Origin: Streptomyces wuyuanensis
GTDB taxonomy: Bacteria; Actinomycetota; Actinomycetes; Streptomycetales; Streptomycetaceae
Assembly: GCF_900103455.1 (NCBI RefSeq)
Contig: NZ_FNHI01000028.1
Location: 62,001-126,000, forward strand
Direction of reading: 5' to 3'
DNA length: 64,000 nucleotides
Shown here in pieces: positions 7,955-15,529 of this stretch. The translations under genes and the position numbers were made by a program. The notes beneath the pieces were generated by a model. The model was not told where the DNA came from. It did no database searches and saw only the letters and a list, made by a program, of their open reading frames with translations. Position 1 is the first letter of the stretch; the number at the start of each line of letters is the position of its first letter.

Positions 7955-8725
7955 TCACCCCTCCCCGTCGGCCCTGCGTCCCTCGATCAGGACCGCCACA
8001 CCGTCCAGGATCCGCTCCAGCCCGAAGGCGAACTCGTAGCCGGGCTCGTCGGGTTGGGTCATCACTCCGGAGCCGAGCAGCCGGGCCACCGACGGGTAGC
8101 GGTCCGGGTCGGCGAGGCGGGCGAGGGTGTTCTGGTGGCGGGCCATGAACTCCTCGGGGGTACCGCCGGCCCTGACGGCCGTGTCGAGCTCCGCCATCAT
8201 CGTGGCCTCGCTGCGGACGAACCCACTGACCAGCAGGATCACCGAGATCTTCGCGCCGTCGTCGAGCCCGGTGGTCTCCAGTGCCACCAGGCCCTGTTCC
8301 CACCAGGCCACCATGTTCGGCGTCGCGGGCGGGCCGGAGACCGGGATCCGCAGCGCCCACAGATGGCTCAGCAGCACCTCCCGCTGCGCCCGTGCCCAGG
8401 CGGTGAGGGCCTCACGCCAGTCCGCGTCGCGGGGTGCCGGGGGCGGCGGCCCGAGAGCGGCCTCCTGCATCAGTACGTAGAGCTCGTCCTTGGCGGCCAC
8501 GTAGCGGTAGAGGGACATGGTCGACACGCCAAGGGCCTTCGCCACCCGGCCCATGGAGACCGCGGGCAGCCCCTCCTCGGCGGCGATCGCCACGGCGGCC
8601 CCGACGATCCGGTCGAGGCTGAGGCCCGGCTTGGGCCCCTTCGCGGGCCGCTCCCGCAGCCCCCACGCGGCCTCGATGCTCGCGGGCAGCCCGGTACGGC
8701 CGGCTCCCGCGCCGCGATCCGCCAT
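7955..8725 (-). CDS. TetR/AcrR family regulator of the divergent DrrAB-like exporter
   Basis: A 256-residue TetR regulator. The N-terminal HTH reads LDRIVGAAVAIAAEEGLPAVSMGRVAKALGVSTMSLYRYVAAKDELYVLM, given here only as its location at residues ~36-85, with the recognition motif GVSTMSLYRYV. The remainder is a ligand-binding TetR_C domain like those that regulate drug exporters. The ATG at 8725 (MADRGAG) is used. The gene is divergent from an ABC exporter, and two palindromes lie between them. Such proteins normally repress the exporter until the drug binds. The ligand is not predictable. Confidence 0.9.
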   Translation of the reverse strand: MADRGAGAGRTGLPASIEAAWGLRERPAKGPKPGLSLDRIVGAAVAIAAEEGLPAVSMGRVAKALGVSTMSLYRYVAAKDELYVLMQEAALGPPPPAPRDADWREALTAWARAQREVLLSHLWALRIPVSGPPATPNMVAWWEQGLVALETTGLDDGAKISVILLVSGFVRSEATMMAELDTAVRAGGTPEEFMARHQNTLARLADPDRYPSVARLLGSGVMTQPDEPGYEFAFGLERILDGVAVLIEGRRADGEG

Positions 8726-8771
8726 CGGTCGCACCTCCGCTCTCCTGGCACCTTGACGCACATCCTAGTAA

Positions 8772-8808
8772 TGCGTAACTCTTACGCAGTAACGCGTATG
8801 CCATACGC
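8772..8808. promoter_or_regulatory. Twin palindromic operators for the TetR regulator
   Basis: Two near-identical palindromes lie between the divergent tetR and ABC genes. TGCGTAACTCTTACGCA (8772-8788) has perfect 7-bp arms with a CTC spacer. GCGTATGCCATACGC (8794-8808) has 7-bp arms around one base. Their centres are 21 bp apart, two helical turns, so two dimers would bind the same face. Both keep the GCGTA/TACGC half-site. Confidence 0.75.
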
Positions 8809-8834
8809 AGTACTGACCACAGGGGGGTACCGCC

Positions 8835-10019
8835 GTGAAACCGAGCGCGCACGAACCGCATGGACCGCGCAAACCGCAGGCACCGCAGGAACCGCACGAC
8901 CACCGTGAACCGCACACACCCGACGAGCCGCACACACCCGACGAGCCGCGCCACGCGCCCCACCCGCGCCCCGGCCGCCGTCGCCCCGGCCCGTCCGGCC
9001 CGTCCGGCCGGTCCGGCCCGTCCGGACCAGGGAGCGGGCGGCACCCGATCCCGGCCATCGAGGCCACGGCCCTGCAGAAGTCCTACGGCGACGTCCGGGT
9101 CCTCGGCGGCGTCGACCTGCGCGTCGAACGCGGCACCGTCTTCTCGCTCCTCGGCCCCAACGGCGCGGGCAAGACCACCACCATCCGCATCCTCACCACG
9201 CTCACCGGGGCGGACGCCGGCACCGCCCGCGTCGCCGGACACGACGTCGTCGCCGAGCGGTCCGCCGTACGCCGGGCCATCAGCCTCACCGGACAGTTCG
9301 CCGCCGTCGACGAGATGCAGACCGGCGAGGAGAACCTGCGCATGATGGCCCGGCTCAGCGGCGCCTCCAGGGCAGCCGCCCGGAGCCGCGCCGCCGAACT
9401 GCTGGAGCGCTTCGACCTCACCGCGGCGGCCCGGCGGCCCGCTCGTACCTACTCGGGCGGCATGCGCCGGCGGCTCGACCTTGCCGCGGGCCTCGTCGGC
9501 AACCCCGAGGTGATCTTCCTGGACGAGCCCACGACCGGACTCGACCCACGCAGCCGACAGCAACTGTGGGAGGTGGTACGTGAGTTGTCGACCGACGGAG
9601 CCACCGTCTTCCTCACCACCCAGTACCTGGAGGAGGCCGATCAGCTCGCGGACCGCATCGCCGTGATCGACGGCGGGCGGATCGTCGCCGAGGGCACCTC
9701 GCACGACCTCAAGAGCCGGGTCGCGGGCCACCGCCTCGACCTCGTCCTCAGCAGCCGCGCCGCGTACGAGCGCCTCGCCGCACGGGCGGTCCTCAGCATC
9801 CCCGAGACTCTGACCCTCGGCGTGCCGACCGACGGCACGGCGGTTCACGTACGGGCGCTCCTGGACGAACTCGACCCGGGACGGGGCGATGTGGCCCGCT
9901 TCTCCCTGCACACCGCGACGCTCGACGACGTCTTCCTGACCCTCACCCGTACGCCGCCGCGGACGGCCACCTCGTCCGCCGTGTCCACCGAGTCCACCGA
10001 GGAGGCCACCCGTGTCTGA
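8835..10019 (+). CDS. Daunorubicin-resistance-type ABC exporter ATPase (DrrA family)
   Basis: A 394-residue ABC ATPase. Walker A is GPNGAGKTT, the Q-loop region is LTGQFAAVDEMQTGEENL (DrrA-typical), the signature is SGGMRRRLDLA, and Walker B is VIFLDEPTTGLD. The C-terminal ~80 residues match the DrrA extension. The first ~70 residues are an odd low-complexity His/Pro/Glu and Ser/Gly/Pro run (EPHTPDEPHTPDEP) not found in the family. The GTG start at 8835 follows a GGGGGG ribosome site, and no better start exists before the ATPase fold. It overlaps the permease gene by 8 bp, so the two are cotranslated. Function: ATP-driven export of a hydrophobic drug. Confidence 0.9.
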   Translation: MKPSAHEPHGPRKPQAPQEPHDHREPHTPDEPHTPDEPRHAPHPRPGRRRPGPSGPSGRSGPSGPGSGRHPIPAIEATALQKSYGDVRVLGGVDLRVERGTVFSLLGPNGAGKTTTIRILTTLTGADAGTARVAGHDVVAERSAVRRAISLTGQFAAVDEMQTGEENLRMMARLSGASRAAARSRAAELLERFDLTAAARRPARTYSGGMRRRLDLAAGLVGNPEVIFLDEPTTGLDPRSRQQLWEVVRELSTDGATVFLTTQYLEEADQLADRIAVIDGGRIVAEGTSHDLKSRVAGHRLDLVLSSRAAYERLAARAVLSIPETLTLGVPTDGTAVHVRALLDELDPGRGDVARFSLHTATLDDVFLTLTRTPPRTATSSAVSTESTEEATRV

Positions 10020-10755
10020 CGCGCTCACCCTGACGGGCCGCGCCCTGCGCCTCAGCAGGCGCAACGTCGACGCCGTCATCACCAGTCTGATGCTGCCGGT
10101 AATGCTGATGCTGATCTTCGTCTACTTCTTCGGCGGGGCCATCGAGACCGGCACGGCGTACGTCACCTACGTCGTCCCCGGGGTGCTGCTGCTGTGCGCG
10201 GGCTTCGGCGCGTCCACCACGGCCGTGACGGTCAGCGAGGACATGAAGGGCGGCATCATCGACCGCTTCCGCTCGCTGGACATCGGCGGCCTCCCCATCC
10301 TGACCGGCCACGCCGCCGCCAGCACGGCCCGCAACCTCGTCTCGACCGCCCTCGTCCTCGGCGTCGCCTTCGCGATCGGCTTCCGCCCCTCGGCGAGCCC
10401 GGCCGGCTGGCTCGCCGCGGCCGGCATCCTGCTCGCCTTCGTCATCGCCGTGTCCTGGCTGTCGGCGGCGATCGGGCTGCTCGCGAAGACCCCTGAAGCA
10501 GCCGGCGGATTCACCTTCTTCATGATGTTCCTGCCATACCCGAGCAGCGCGTTCGTACCGATCGAGACGATGCCGGACTGGCTGCACGGCTTCGCGGAGC
10601 ACCAGCCGGTCACCTCGGTCATCGAGTCCCTGCGCGGCCTGCTGCTGGGCCGGCCGGTCGGCGACTCGCCGTGGATCGCGCTGCTGTGGTGCGCGGGGCT
10701 GCTGGCCGTGGGGCTGGTGGGCGCGTCGTCGCTCTTCAGGTGGCGGACGAGGTGA
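10012..10755 (+). CDS. ABC-2 type exporter permease (DrrB family)
   Basis: A 247-residue membrane protein with about six helices (for example SLMLPVMLMLIFVYFFGG and a C-terminal ALLWCAGLLAVGLVGAS). It shows the ABC-2 landmarks: EDMKGGIIDRFRSL, a cytoplasmic coupling segment, and FVPIETMPDWLHGFAEHQPVT in the last third. It pairs with the preceding ATPase, whose 3' end overlaps its start, to form a DrrAB-like drug exporter regulated by the upstream TetR protein. Its last 20 bases overlap the convergent kinase gene. Confidence 0.9.
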   Translation: MSDALTLTGRALRLSRRNVDAVITSLMLPVMLMLIFVYFFGGAIETGTAYVTYVVPGVLLLCAGFGASTTAVTVSEDMKGGIIDRFRSLDIGGLPILTGHAAASTARNLVSTALVLGVAFAIGFRPSASPAGWLAAAGILLAFVIAVSWLSAAIGLLAKTPEAAGGFTFFMMFLPYPSSAFVPIETMPDWLHGFAEHQPVTSVIESLRGLLLGRPVGDSPWIALLWCAGLLAVGLVGASSLFRWRTR

Positions 10756-11860
10756 GCCGGGGGTGGCGCTTGCACCAGGCTTGCAGGGCGTCGGCGATCT
10801 GCCACGGCTCGGGTACGGAGCCCAGCCCGAGCGGACCGGCACCGCGCAGCAAGACCCGGTGCAGGCGCCCGGCAGTCTCCTCCAGCCGCGTCCTCTCGGC
10901 ACCGGATCCGGTGCCGGGGGCCGGGCCGTGCACGGTCAGTGCGGATCGGATGACGTCCGTGAACACCGACTGTGCCTCCTTGAAGGCCAGCAGCAGCCGC
11001 AGGTCGCGCCGCCATCCCAGGGAGGCCCCCGGCCGGGCCCGCTCCACCCGGTGCGCCCACTCCCGGGCGACCGCCACGGCCTGCCGGTCCGGGTAACCGG
11101 CCAGATGGAGATGGGTCGCCAGGTCGTAGAGAGGATCGCCGGCGATCGCGAGCTCCCAGTCGATCGTCCAGAGCGTCCGCCGGGCGTCCAGGACGAGGTT
11201 CTCCCGATGGAGGTCCCCGTGCAGGAGGCAGAAGGGGCGCTCCCGCAGCCCTTCGGCACGGTCCAGGAGCCGCCGCAGGGAGACGTCCGTGACGCCCAGA
11301 ACCTCGAACAGGTCCCCGTATTCGGGCTCGTTGTCCTGGTAGACCCGGGTACCGACGAACCGGATGAGCCCTCGCAGAAAGCCCGCGGTGTCCCCGTCGC
11401 GAGGCCGGTCGGCCGGATCACAGGTCCGTTCGAGGTCCAGGTCGGCCGGTCTGATCACCACCAATTCGGTGAACAGCCGCAGGAGTTGCCCGACGACCTC
11501 CCGGGGCAGCCACCCCTCGCGTCCGTACCTGGTGCCCAGTGTGGCGCCCTCCACGAACCGTTGCAGCGGAACGCCCTCCACCTCGACGAGCTCGGGCACG
11601 CTGCCCACCCGTCCGCGGAGTTCGCCGATCAACCGCTCCTCGGACGCGAAGCATCTACGGTCGAACCAGAGGAGTCCCGGCTTGGGCTCGCGGCACTTCC
11701 AGCGCACCGTGCCGTCCACGCCGAGGGCCTCGGCCACCTCGGGCGGCAAGGGGATCACGTACGTCTCGTGGTGATGGCCCTCGATCGGCCCTTCGACCCG
11801 GTTTTCGTCACGGCTCAGGGTGATGGCTCGCCGACGTGCGGCGGACATCGGTTCGCCCAT
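10736..11860 (-). CDS. Aminoglycoside-phosphotransferase-fold kinase
   Basis: A 374-residue protein of the APH/choline kinase superfamily. The catalytic loop is LLHGDLHRENLVL (Brenner motif HGDxxxxN) and the metal-binding segment is WTIDWELAIAGDPLYDLATH, where the usual DFxxAxxGDPxYDLA is conserved. The N-lobe is more divergent, with HHHETYVIPLPPEVAEALG in place of a clear glycine-rich loop. The target may be an aminoglycoside, another small metabolite or a lipid head group, and neither sequence nor context decides this. An in-frame ATG four codons downstream (11848) is an alternative start. It overlaps the exporter permease gene tail-to-tail. Confidence 0.82.
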   Translation of the reverse strand: MGEPMSAARRRAITLSRDENRVEGPIEGHHHETYVIPLPPEVAEALGVDGTVRWKCREPKPGLLWFDRRCFASEERLIGELRGRVGSVPELVEVEGVPLQRFVEGATLGTRYGREGWLPREVVGQLLRLFTELVVIRPADLDLERTCDPADRPRDGDTAGFLRGLIRFVGTRVYQDNEPEYGDLFEVLGVTDVSLRRLLDRAEGLRERPFCLLHGDLHRENLVLDARRTLWTIDWELAIAGDPLYDLATHLHLAGYPDRQAVAVAREWAHRVERARPGASLGWRRDLRLLLAFKEAQSVFTDVIRSALTVHGPAPGTGSGAERTRLEETAGRLHRVLLRGAGPLGLGSVPEPWQIADALQAWCKRHPRLTSSAT

Positions 11861-12057
11861 GGCCGCAGCCCTCTTGCCCAGTGGTACCGAAGTGAGGAGT
11901 GCACGCTACCGCCTCACGGCTCCCCCCGTCCCACGTACCCGCGCAGCGACCCGCCGTGGAGTCCTCGAATGCCCCGTGCGGGTGACGGAGGGCCGGCACG
12001 CCGCGCGTGCACGCGACCCGTAGGACCGGTAGGAGTCGAGCATCCGTTCCCGGCGCC

Positions 12058-12804
12058 CTAGGCGAGCCGGCGCCCCCGTCGCACGATCGCCAGCACCGGT
12101 TCCAGTGAGTCCACGACCACCGTCGCACCGGCCGCGCGGAGTCGTTCCGCGCGGCGGGCGTCCTGGGCGTAGCCGAGGAAGTTGACGCCCGCGGCGCGTG
12201 CCGCGAAGAGGTCCGACGGGGTGTCGCCGATCATCAGGGCGCTCGCCGGGGTGGCGCCGAGGGAGTCCAGGGCGCGCAGCACACAGTCCGGGTCGGGCTT
12301 GAGGAGGCCGAGGTCCGGGGCACGGCCGTGGACGTGGCGGGCGAAGCAGTCGCGCAGCCCGCGTCCGCTGAGGTACTCCTCCGCCGCCCGGGGCGAGTTG
12401 TTGGTGGCGACCGCCAGTCCGTCCGCGACCGCGCTCCAGGTGCGGATCAGGGGATCCGCCCAGGCGGTGGGCCAGGCGCTCCGGGTGGCGAGCAGTTCCT
12501 GGCGGGTGAGTTCCCGCTCCAGACCCTCGACCACGTCGCTGCCCGGATGCAGCCTGGCCACCGCCCGCAGCACGTCGTGCGGGTCCTCGGCGGCCCGCTG
12601 CTCGTCCGTGAGCCGCACCTCGCCGCCGTGCCGGTCCAGCCAGCCGACCAGGCTCTCCGCGACCCCGGAGGCCGGGTGGCGGGCGAAGAGGCGGCAGATG
12701 GGGCCGTCGAAGTCGAAGAGGACGTGGTCGGCCCCGTTGATCAGATCCTCGATGGTCTCCGCCACGTGCGCCGCCTGTTCGTCGAGTACCGCATCAGTAG
12801 TCAC
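12058..12804 (-). CDS. HAD-superfamily hydrolase (phosphoglycolate phosphatase-like)
   Basis: A 248-residue HAD-IA phosphatase. Motif I is VLFDFDGPICRLF with two catalytic aspartates. Motif II is VATNNSPRAAEEYL, motif III is GLLKPDPDC, and motif IV is ALMIGDTPSDLFAARAAG. The cap insert sits between motifs I and II, as in beta-phosphoglucomutase-like enzymes. The start is a GTG at 12804 overlapping the TGA of the upstream GntR gene (GTGA), so translation is coupled. The substrate is unknown. Coupling to a ligand-sensing GntR suggests both act on the same small phosphorylated or nucleoside-like molecule. Confidence 0.88.
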   Translation of the reverse strand: MTTDAVLDEQAAHVAETIEDLINGADHVLFDFDGPICRLFARHPASGVAESLVGWLDRHGGEVRLTDEQRAAEDPHDVLRAVARLHPGSDVVEGLERELTRQELLATRSAWPTAWADPLIRTWSAVADGLAVATNNSPRAAEEYLSGRGLRDCFARHVHGRAPDLGLLKPDPDCVLRALDSLGATPASALMIGDTPSDLFAARAAGVNFLGYAQDARRAERLRAAGATVVVDSLEPVLAIVRRGRRLA

Positions 12805-13688
12805 GAAGAGAGTGTCAGGTTCATGGCGATGGTGTTCCAGAGCGCGTCGAACCACTTGCCCGACTGTTCCACGAAAGCGGCGTCCCGGGGCCCGTTGCCG
12901 GCGTCGAAGGGGAAGAGGAGCGACTGCGTGCCGAGGGTGTCGTACATCTCCACGGTGGTCGCCTCGATCTCCTCCTCCCGCTTGGTCACCGTGTAGTACG
13001 CGAAGAGGGCCTCGGTGCCGTTGAGCACGTAGAGCTTCACCGGCGGGGTGAACGGCAGCGCGCGGAAGGCGACGGTGACGTCGACGCCGTGGGAAACGCG
13101 CAGCGCCTGGAGGTTGTGGCGCAGCACCATGCCCTGGGCGTTGCGCTGCGCCAGCCAGCGCTGGTGGATCAGGTCGTCCTCGTCCGTGTCGGCGACGGAC
13201 GTCGGAAAGGCGAGGTCGATGTTGCGGTCGGGCAGCAGCAGCCGCACCTCGACGGCCTCGGGCCGGATCCGCCCCTCGTGGATCAGCCGCAGCGGTTCCG
13301 CCAGCGCCAGCATGAGCGTCTCGGCCGTAAGACACAGGGCGTCGACGCGCACCTCGGGCACCGAGAACGCCTTCGCCAACTGCGGGGCCAGGGCGACCAT
13401 CGTGGGCTGCGGCCTGATGTCCTCGCCGTCGCCCGGGCCATCCGGACGCTCGGCGACCCGGGCGGGGGCACCCCGGGTGACATGGGTGAGCAGGCCGTCC
13501 TCCTGGAGGATCCTGAGTGCCTGCCGTACGGTGCCCCGCTCCACGCCGAACTCCTGGATGAGCTGGGACTGCGTGGGCATGTGGTCGCCGGGCCGGAGCA
13601 CACCACTGTCGATCCGGCCACGCAGCACATCGGCGATGTCGTGATGTGTCGGCTTTCTTACGTTCACCGTGCCGTTCTCGTGGTTCAC
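12801..13688 (-). CDS. GntR family transcriptional regulator
   Basis: A 295-residue regulator. Residues ~10-80 are a GntR winged helix (DIADVLRGRIDSGVLRPGDHM, then the QLIQEFGVERGTVRQALRIL recognition region). The rest is a large effector domain I cannot place with confidence; it lacks the clear UTRA signature. It forms an operon with the HAD hydrolase (4-bp overlap). Its upstream region is filled with CAACTC/GAGTTG half-sites, suggesting autoregulation. Possible starts are MNHENG (13688) or the GTG a few codons on. Confidence 0.85.
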   Translation of the reverse strand: MNHENGTVNVRKPTHHDIADVLRGRIDSGVLRPGDHMPTQSQLIQEFGVERGTVRQALRILQEDGLLTHVTRGAPARVAERPDGPGDGEDIRPQPTMVALAPQLAKAFSVPEVRVDALCLTAETLMLALAEPLRLIHEGRIRPEAVEVRLLLPDRNIDLAFPTSVADTDEDDLIHQRWLAQRNAQGMVLRHNLQALRVSHGVDVTVAFRALPFTPPVKLYVLNGTEALFAYYTVTKREEEIEATTVEMYDTLGTQSLLFPFDAGNGPRDAAFVEQSGKWFDALWNTIAMNLTLSS

Positions 13689-13787
13689 AACTCGACGCTA
13701 CAACTCTTCGCGAGTTATGGGCAGTTACCGAACACGGGTTAGTCGACATTGCCAAGTGGGGACAACTCAATTGAGTTGGCGCCAACT
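13688..13787. promoter_or_regulatory. Array of CAACTC/GAGTTG half-sites upstream of the GntR gene
   Basis: Within 100 bp there are CAACTC at 13688 and 13701, and AACTC-TTCGC-GAGTT (13702-13716). There is also the perfect 16-bp palindrome CAACTCAATTGAGTTG (13763-13778) and the perfect 14-bp palindrome AGTTGGCGCCAACT (13774-13787), which shares the AGTTG half with the previous one. GntR dimers bind such short inverted repeats, and the site probably controls the gntR-HAD operon and possibly the divergent small gene. Confidence 0.6.
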
Positions 13788-13877
13788 TGCGAGACATGGT
13801 CGAAGTGATGCCGCACCGCCCCGAGTTGGCCTACTTCGACGACTGCGCTCCTCCCCGACCCCAAGGAGGGACCTGCC

Positions 13878-14045
13878 ATGCCACTCATCGCCTTCGCCCT
13901 CGAGGAATTCGTCCAGTGGCGGTTCGGCCTCATGGGCGTGATCGGCCTGGGGCTGCTCAGCTTCGGCCTGCGCGCAAGGAACGCCGCGTGCACCGGCGTG
14001 GGCAGCGTCGTGCTGGCACTGCTGCTGCACTCCGCCTCGGTGTGA
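13878..14045 (+). CDS. 55-residue small membrane protein
   Basis: The frame MPLIAFALEEFVQWRFGLMG... is preceded by a strong Shine-Dalgarno sequence (AAGGAGGGA, 5 bases before the ATG region) and followed directly by a terminator-like hairpin, so it is very likely expressed. Two hydrophobic segments, GLMGVIGLGLLSFGL and GVGSVVLALLLHSASV, flank a short RARNA turn, giving a two-helix hairpin with a basic loop. I know of no function. It resembles short uncharacterised streptomycete membrane proteins, and its promoter may be shared with the GntR operator array. Confidence 0.75.
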   Translation: MPLIAFALEEFVQWRFGLMGVIGLGLLSFGLRARNAACTGVGSVVLALLLHSASV

Positions 14046-14049
14046 AGCC

Positions 14050-14075
14050 GGCGGGCGGCTCCCCGGCCGCCCGCC
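14050..14075 (+). terminator. Hairpin terminator after the 55-residue gene
   Basis: GGCGGGCGG-CTCCCCGG-CCGCCCGCC gives a perfect 9-bp stem starting four bases after the stop codon. It lacks a long U-tract. It could also stop antisense transcripts from the convergent acetyltransferase gene. Confidence 0.5.
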
Positions 14076-14135
14076 CGGTTGGACCGGCCGGCCCCGCCCA
14101 CGCACGGTCGGGATCGTCCGGTTCCGGTCCGGCGC

Positions 14136-15386
14136 TCAGAACATGTCCGGGCACCAGGCCCGCCGCCGCGCCCGGAACAACGCGTCCGCCAGGGCCGCCG
14201 CGCCCGCGCGCTCCTCCGTCACCCGACCCAGATCCGTCAGCCGCAGCACCGATTCGTCCCCCAGGTACAGCGACCCCAGCGCCCCCAGGTCCATGGCGAG
14301 ATCGGCCGGCAGCCCGGTCGGGGAGCACCGCGCCGCACCTCCGGGAGACACCTCCAGCCGGAACCGGCCGCCTGCCAGGCCCAGCGGGTCGTGCACGTCC
14401 AGCACCAGCGTGCCGGGAGCGTCGTACGTACGTGCCTCCAGCGCCCGCTCGACGTCCAGCAGCCGGACCCACAGGAAGTCCGCGCAGGTGACGGTCCGGG
14501 CAGCACGCGGGTCGGGCAGCAGCAGCGGAAGCAGATCGTCCGGGGCCCGCCGGCCCGTCCTCACCGTGGTGACCCAGTCCACCGAGCACACGAACTGCCA
14601 CAGCGCCCGCTCGGCGGCCGGCGACACCGCGATCAGCTTCTCCACCGCCAGCGCCGTGTCGGGCTGACCGGCGTCGGACCAGCCGGACGCCTCGGCCCGG
14701 TAGACCGCCAGGCCCTCCACCTCGCCGGCCGCCGAGCGGTACAGCGCGTAGAACGGCTCCTTCCAGGGCTCCGGTCCGGCCTGGGCAACGCCCGTGTTCA
14801 CCTGCCACCAGCGCTCGTCGCGGTCCGTCGCCCCGGCCCGGCCCGCTCGGAAGCGGTCGTACAGCTCGGGGCCGAGCTTGCGAACCTCCTCGCCGTCGGC
14901 CAGATCGATCCGGCCGCCGTCCTCGGGGCCCGACCAGCGCGGGTCGAGCCCGGTGCGCGAAACGTCGACGCTCCACTCCGTGAACCAGGTCGCGGGACCG
15001 AAACCGTACCTCCCGTAGATCGGGAACTCCGCCGCGATCAGCGTCGACACGATCTCGCCGCGCTCCTTGGCGGCCGCGAGATCCGCGGTGATCATCCTGG
15101 TGAGCAGTCCGCGCCGGCGGTGCGTCGGCGAGACCGTGACGTTCGAGACGGCGTTCGCCGGTACGGCGGCGCCGCCCGGGACCGTGAGCCCCTGCGTGTA
15201 GGAGCGGTACGTCGCCACGCAGCGGCCCGCCTCGAAGGCGCCCTGCACCCGGGTCAGATCGAAGTGCGGCAGCCGGTCGGCGACCAGTTCCTCGCTCACC
15301 ACCGGGGGCTTGAGGAACCCGGTCCTGCAGGCGCGCAGCCAGTCGGCGAACTCGGACTCGGTGACGGGGCGCACTTCTGGGCTCAT
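14136..15386 (-). CDS. Eis-type GNAT N-acetyltransferase with SCP2-like C-terminal domain
   Basis: The 416-residue architecture is that of Eis: a GNAT domain with acetyl-CoA loop NVTVSPTHRRRGLLTRMI, a second degenerate GNAT region, and a C-terminal sterol-carrier-like domain (TLVLDVHDPLGLAGGRFRLEV). In mycobacterial Eis the C-terminal carboxylate of a terminal Phe acts as base and a Tyr as acid. Here the protein also ends in Phe (CPDMF), and a Tyr is present in PIYGRYGFG. The family acetylates amines on aminoglycosides and proteins. The ATG at 15386 (MSPEVRP) is chosen. It stands alone, between convergent and head-to-tail neighbours. Confidence 0.88.
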   Translation of the reverse strand: MSPEVRPVTESEFADWLRACRTGFLKPPVVSEELVADRLPHFDLTRVQGAFEAGRCVATYRSYTQGLTVPGGAAVPANAVSNVTVSPTHRRRGLLTRMITADLAAAKERGEIVSTLIAAEFPIYGRYGFGPATWFTEWSVDVSRTGLDPRWSGPEDGGRIDLADGEEVRKLGPELYDRFRAGRAGATDRDERWWQVNTGVAQAGPEPWKEPFYALYRSAAGEVEGLAVYRAEASGWSDAGQPDTALAVEKLIAVSPAAERALWQFVCSVDWVTTVRTGRRAPDDLLPLLLPDPRAARTVTCADFLWVRLLDVERALEARTYDAPGTLVLDVHDPLGLAGGRFRLEVSPGGAARCSPTGLPADLAMDLGALGSLYLGDESVLRLTDLGRVTEERAGAAALADALFRARRRAWCPDMF

Positions 15387-15481
15387 GACACCCACGCTAT
15401 GTCTCCCCGCCCCGCCCGTCACAGGGATTACGGCGACGTCCGCCGACGCCCGCCCGCTCCCGGCGCCCGGACCACCCGGAG

Positions 15482-15504
15482 GCCCGGCGAGCGGCTCGCC
15501 GGGC
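15482..15504 (-). terminator. Hairpin terminator of the asparaginase-like gene
   Basis: GCCCGGCGAG-CGG-CTCGCCGGGC is a perfect 10-bp stem with a 3-base loop, 25 bases beyond the stop codon of the asparaginase-like gene. There is no U-tract. Confidence 0.5.
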
Positions 15505-15529
15505 GAGGCGGCCCGTCATCCCACCGCCG

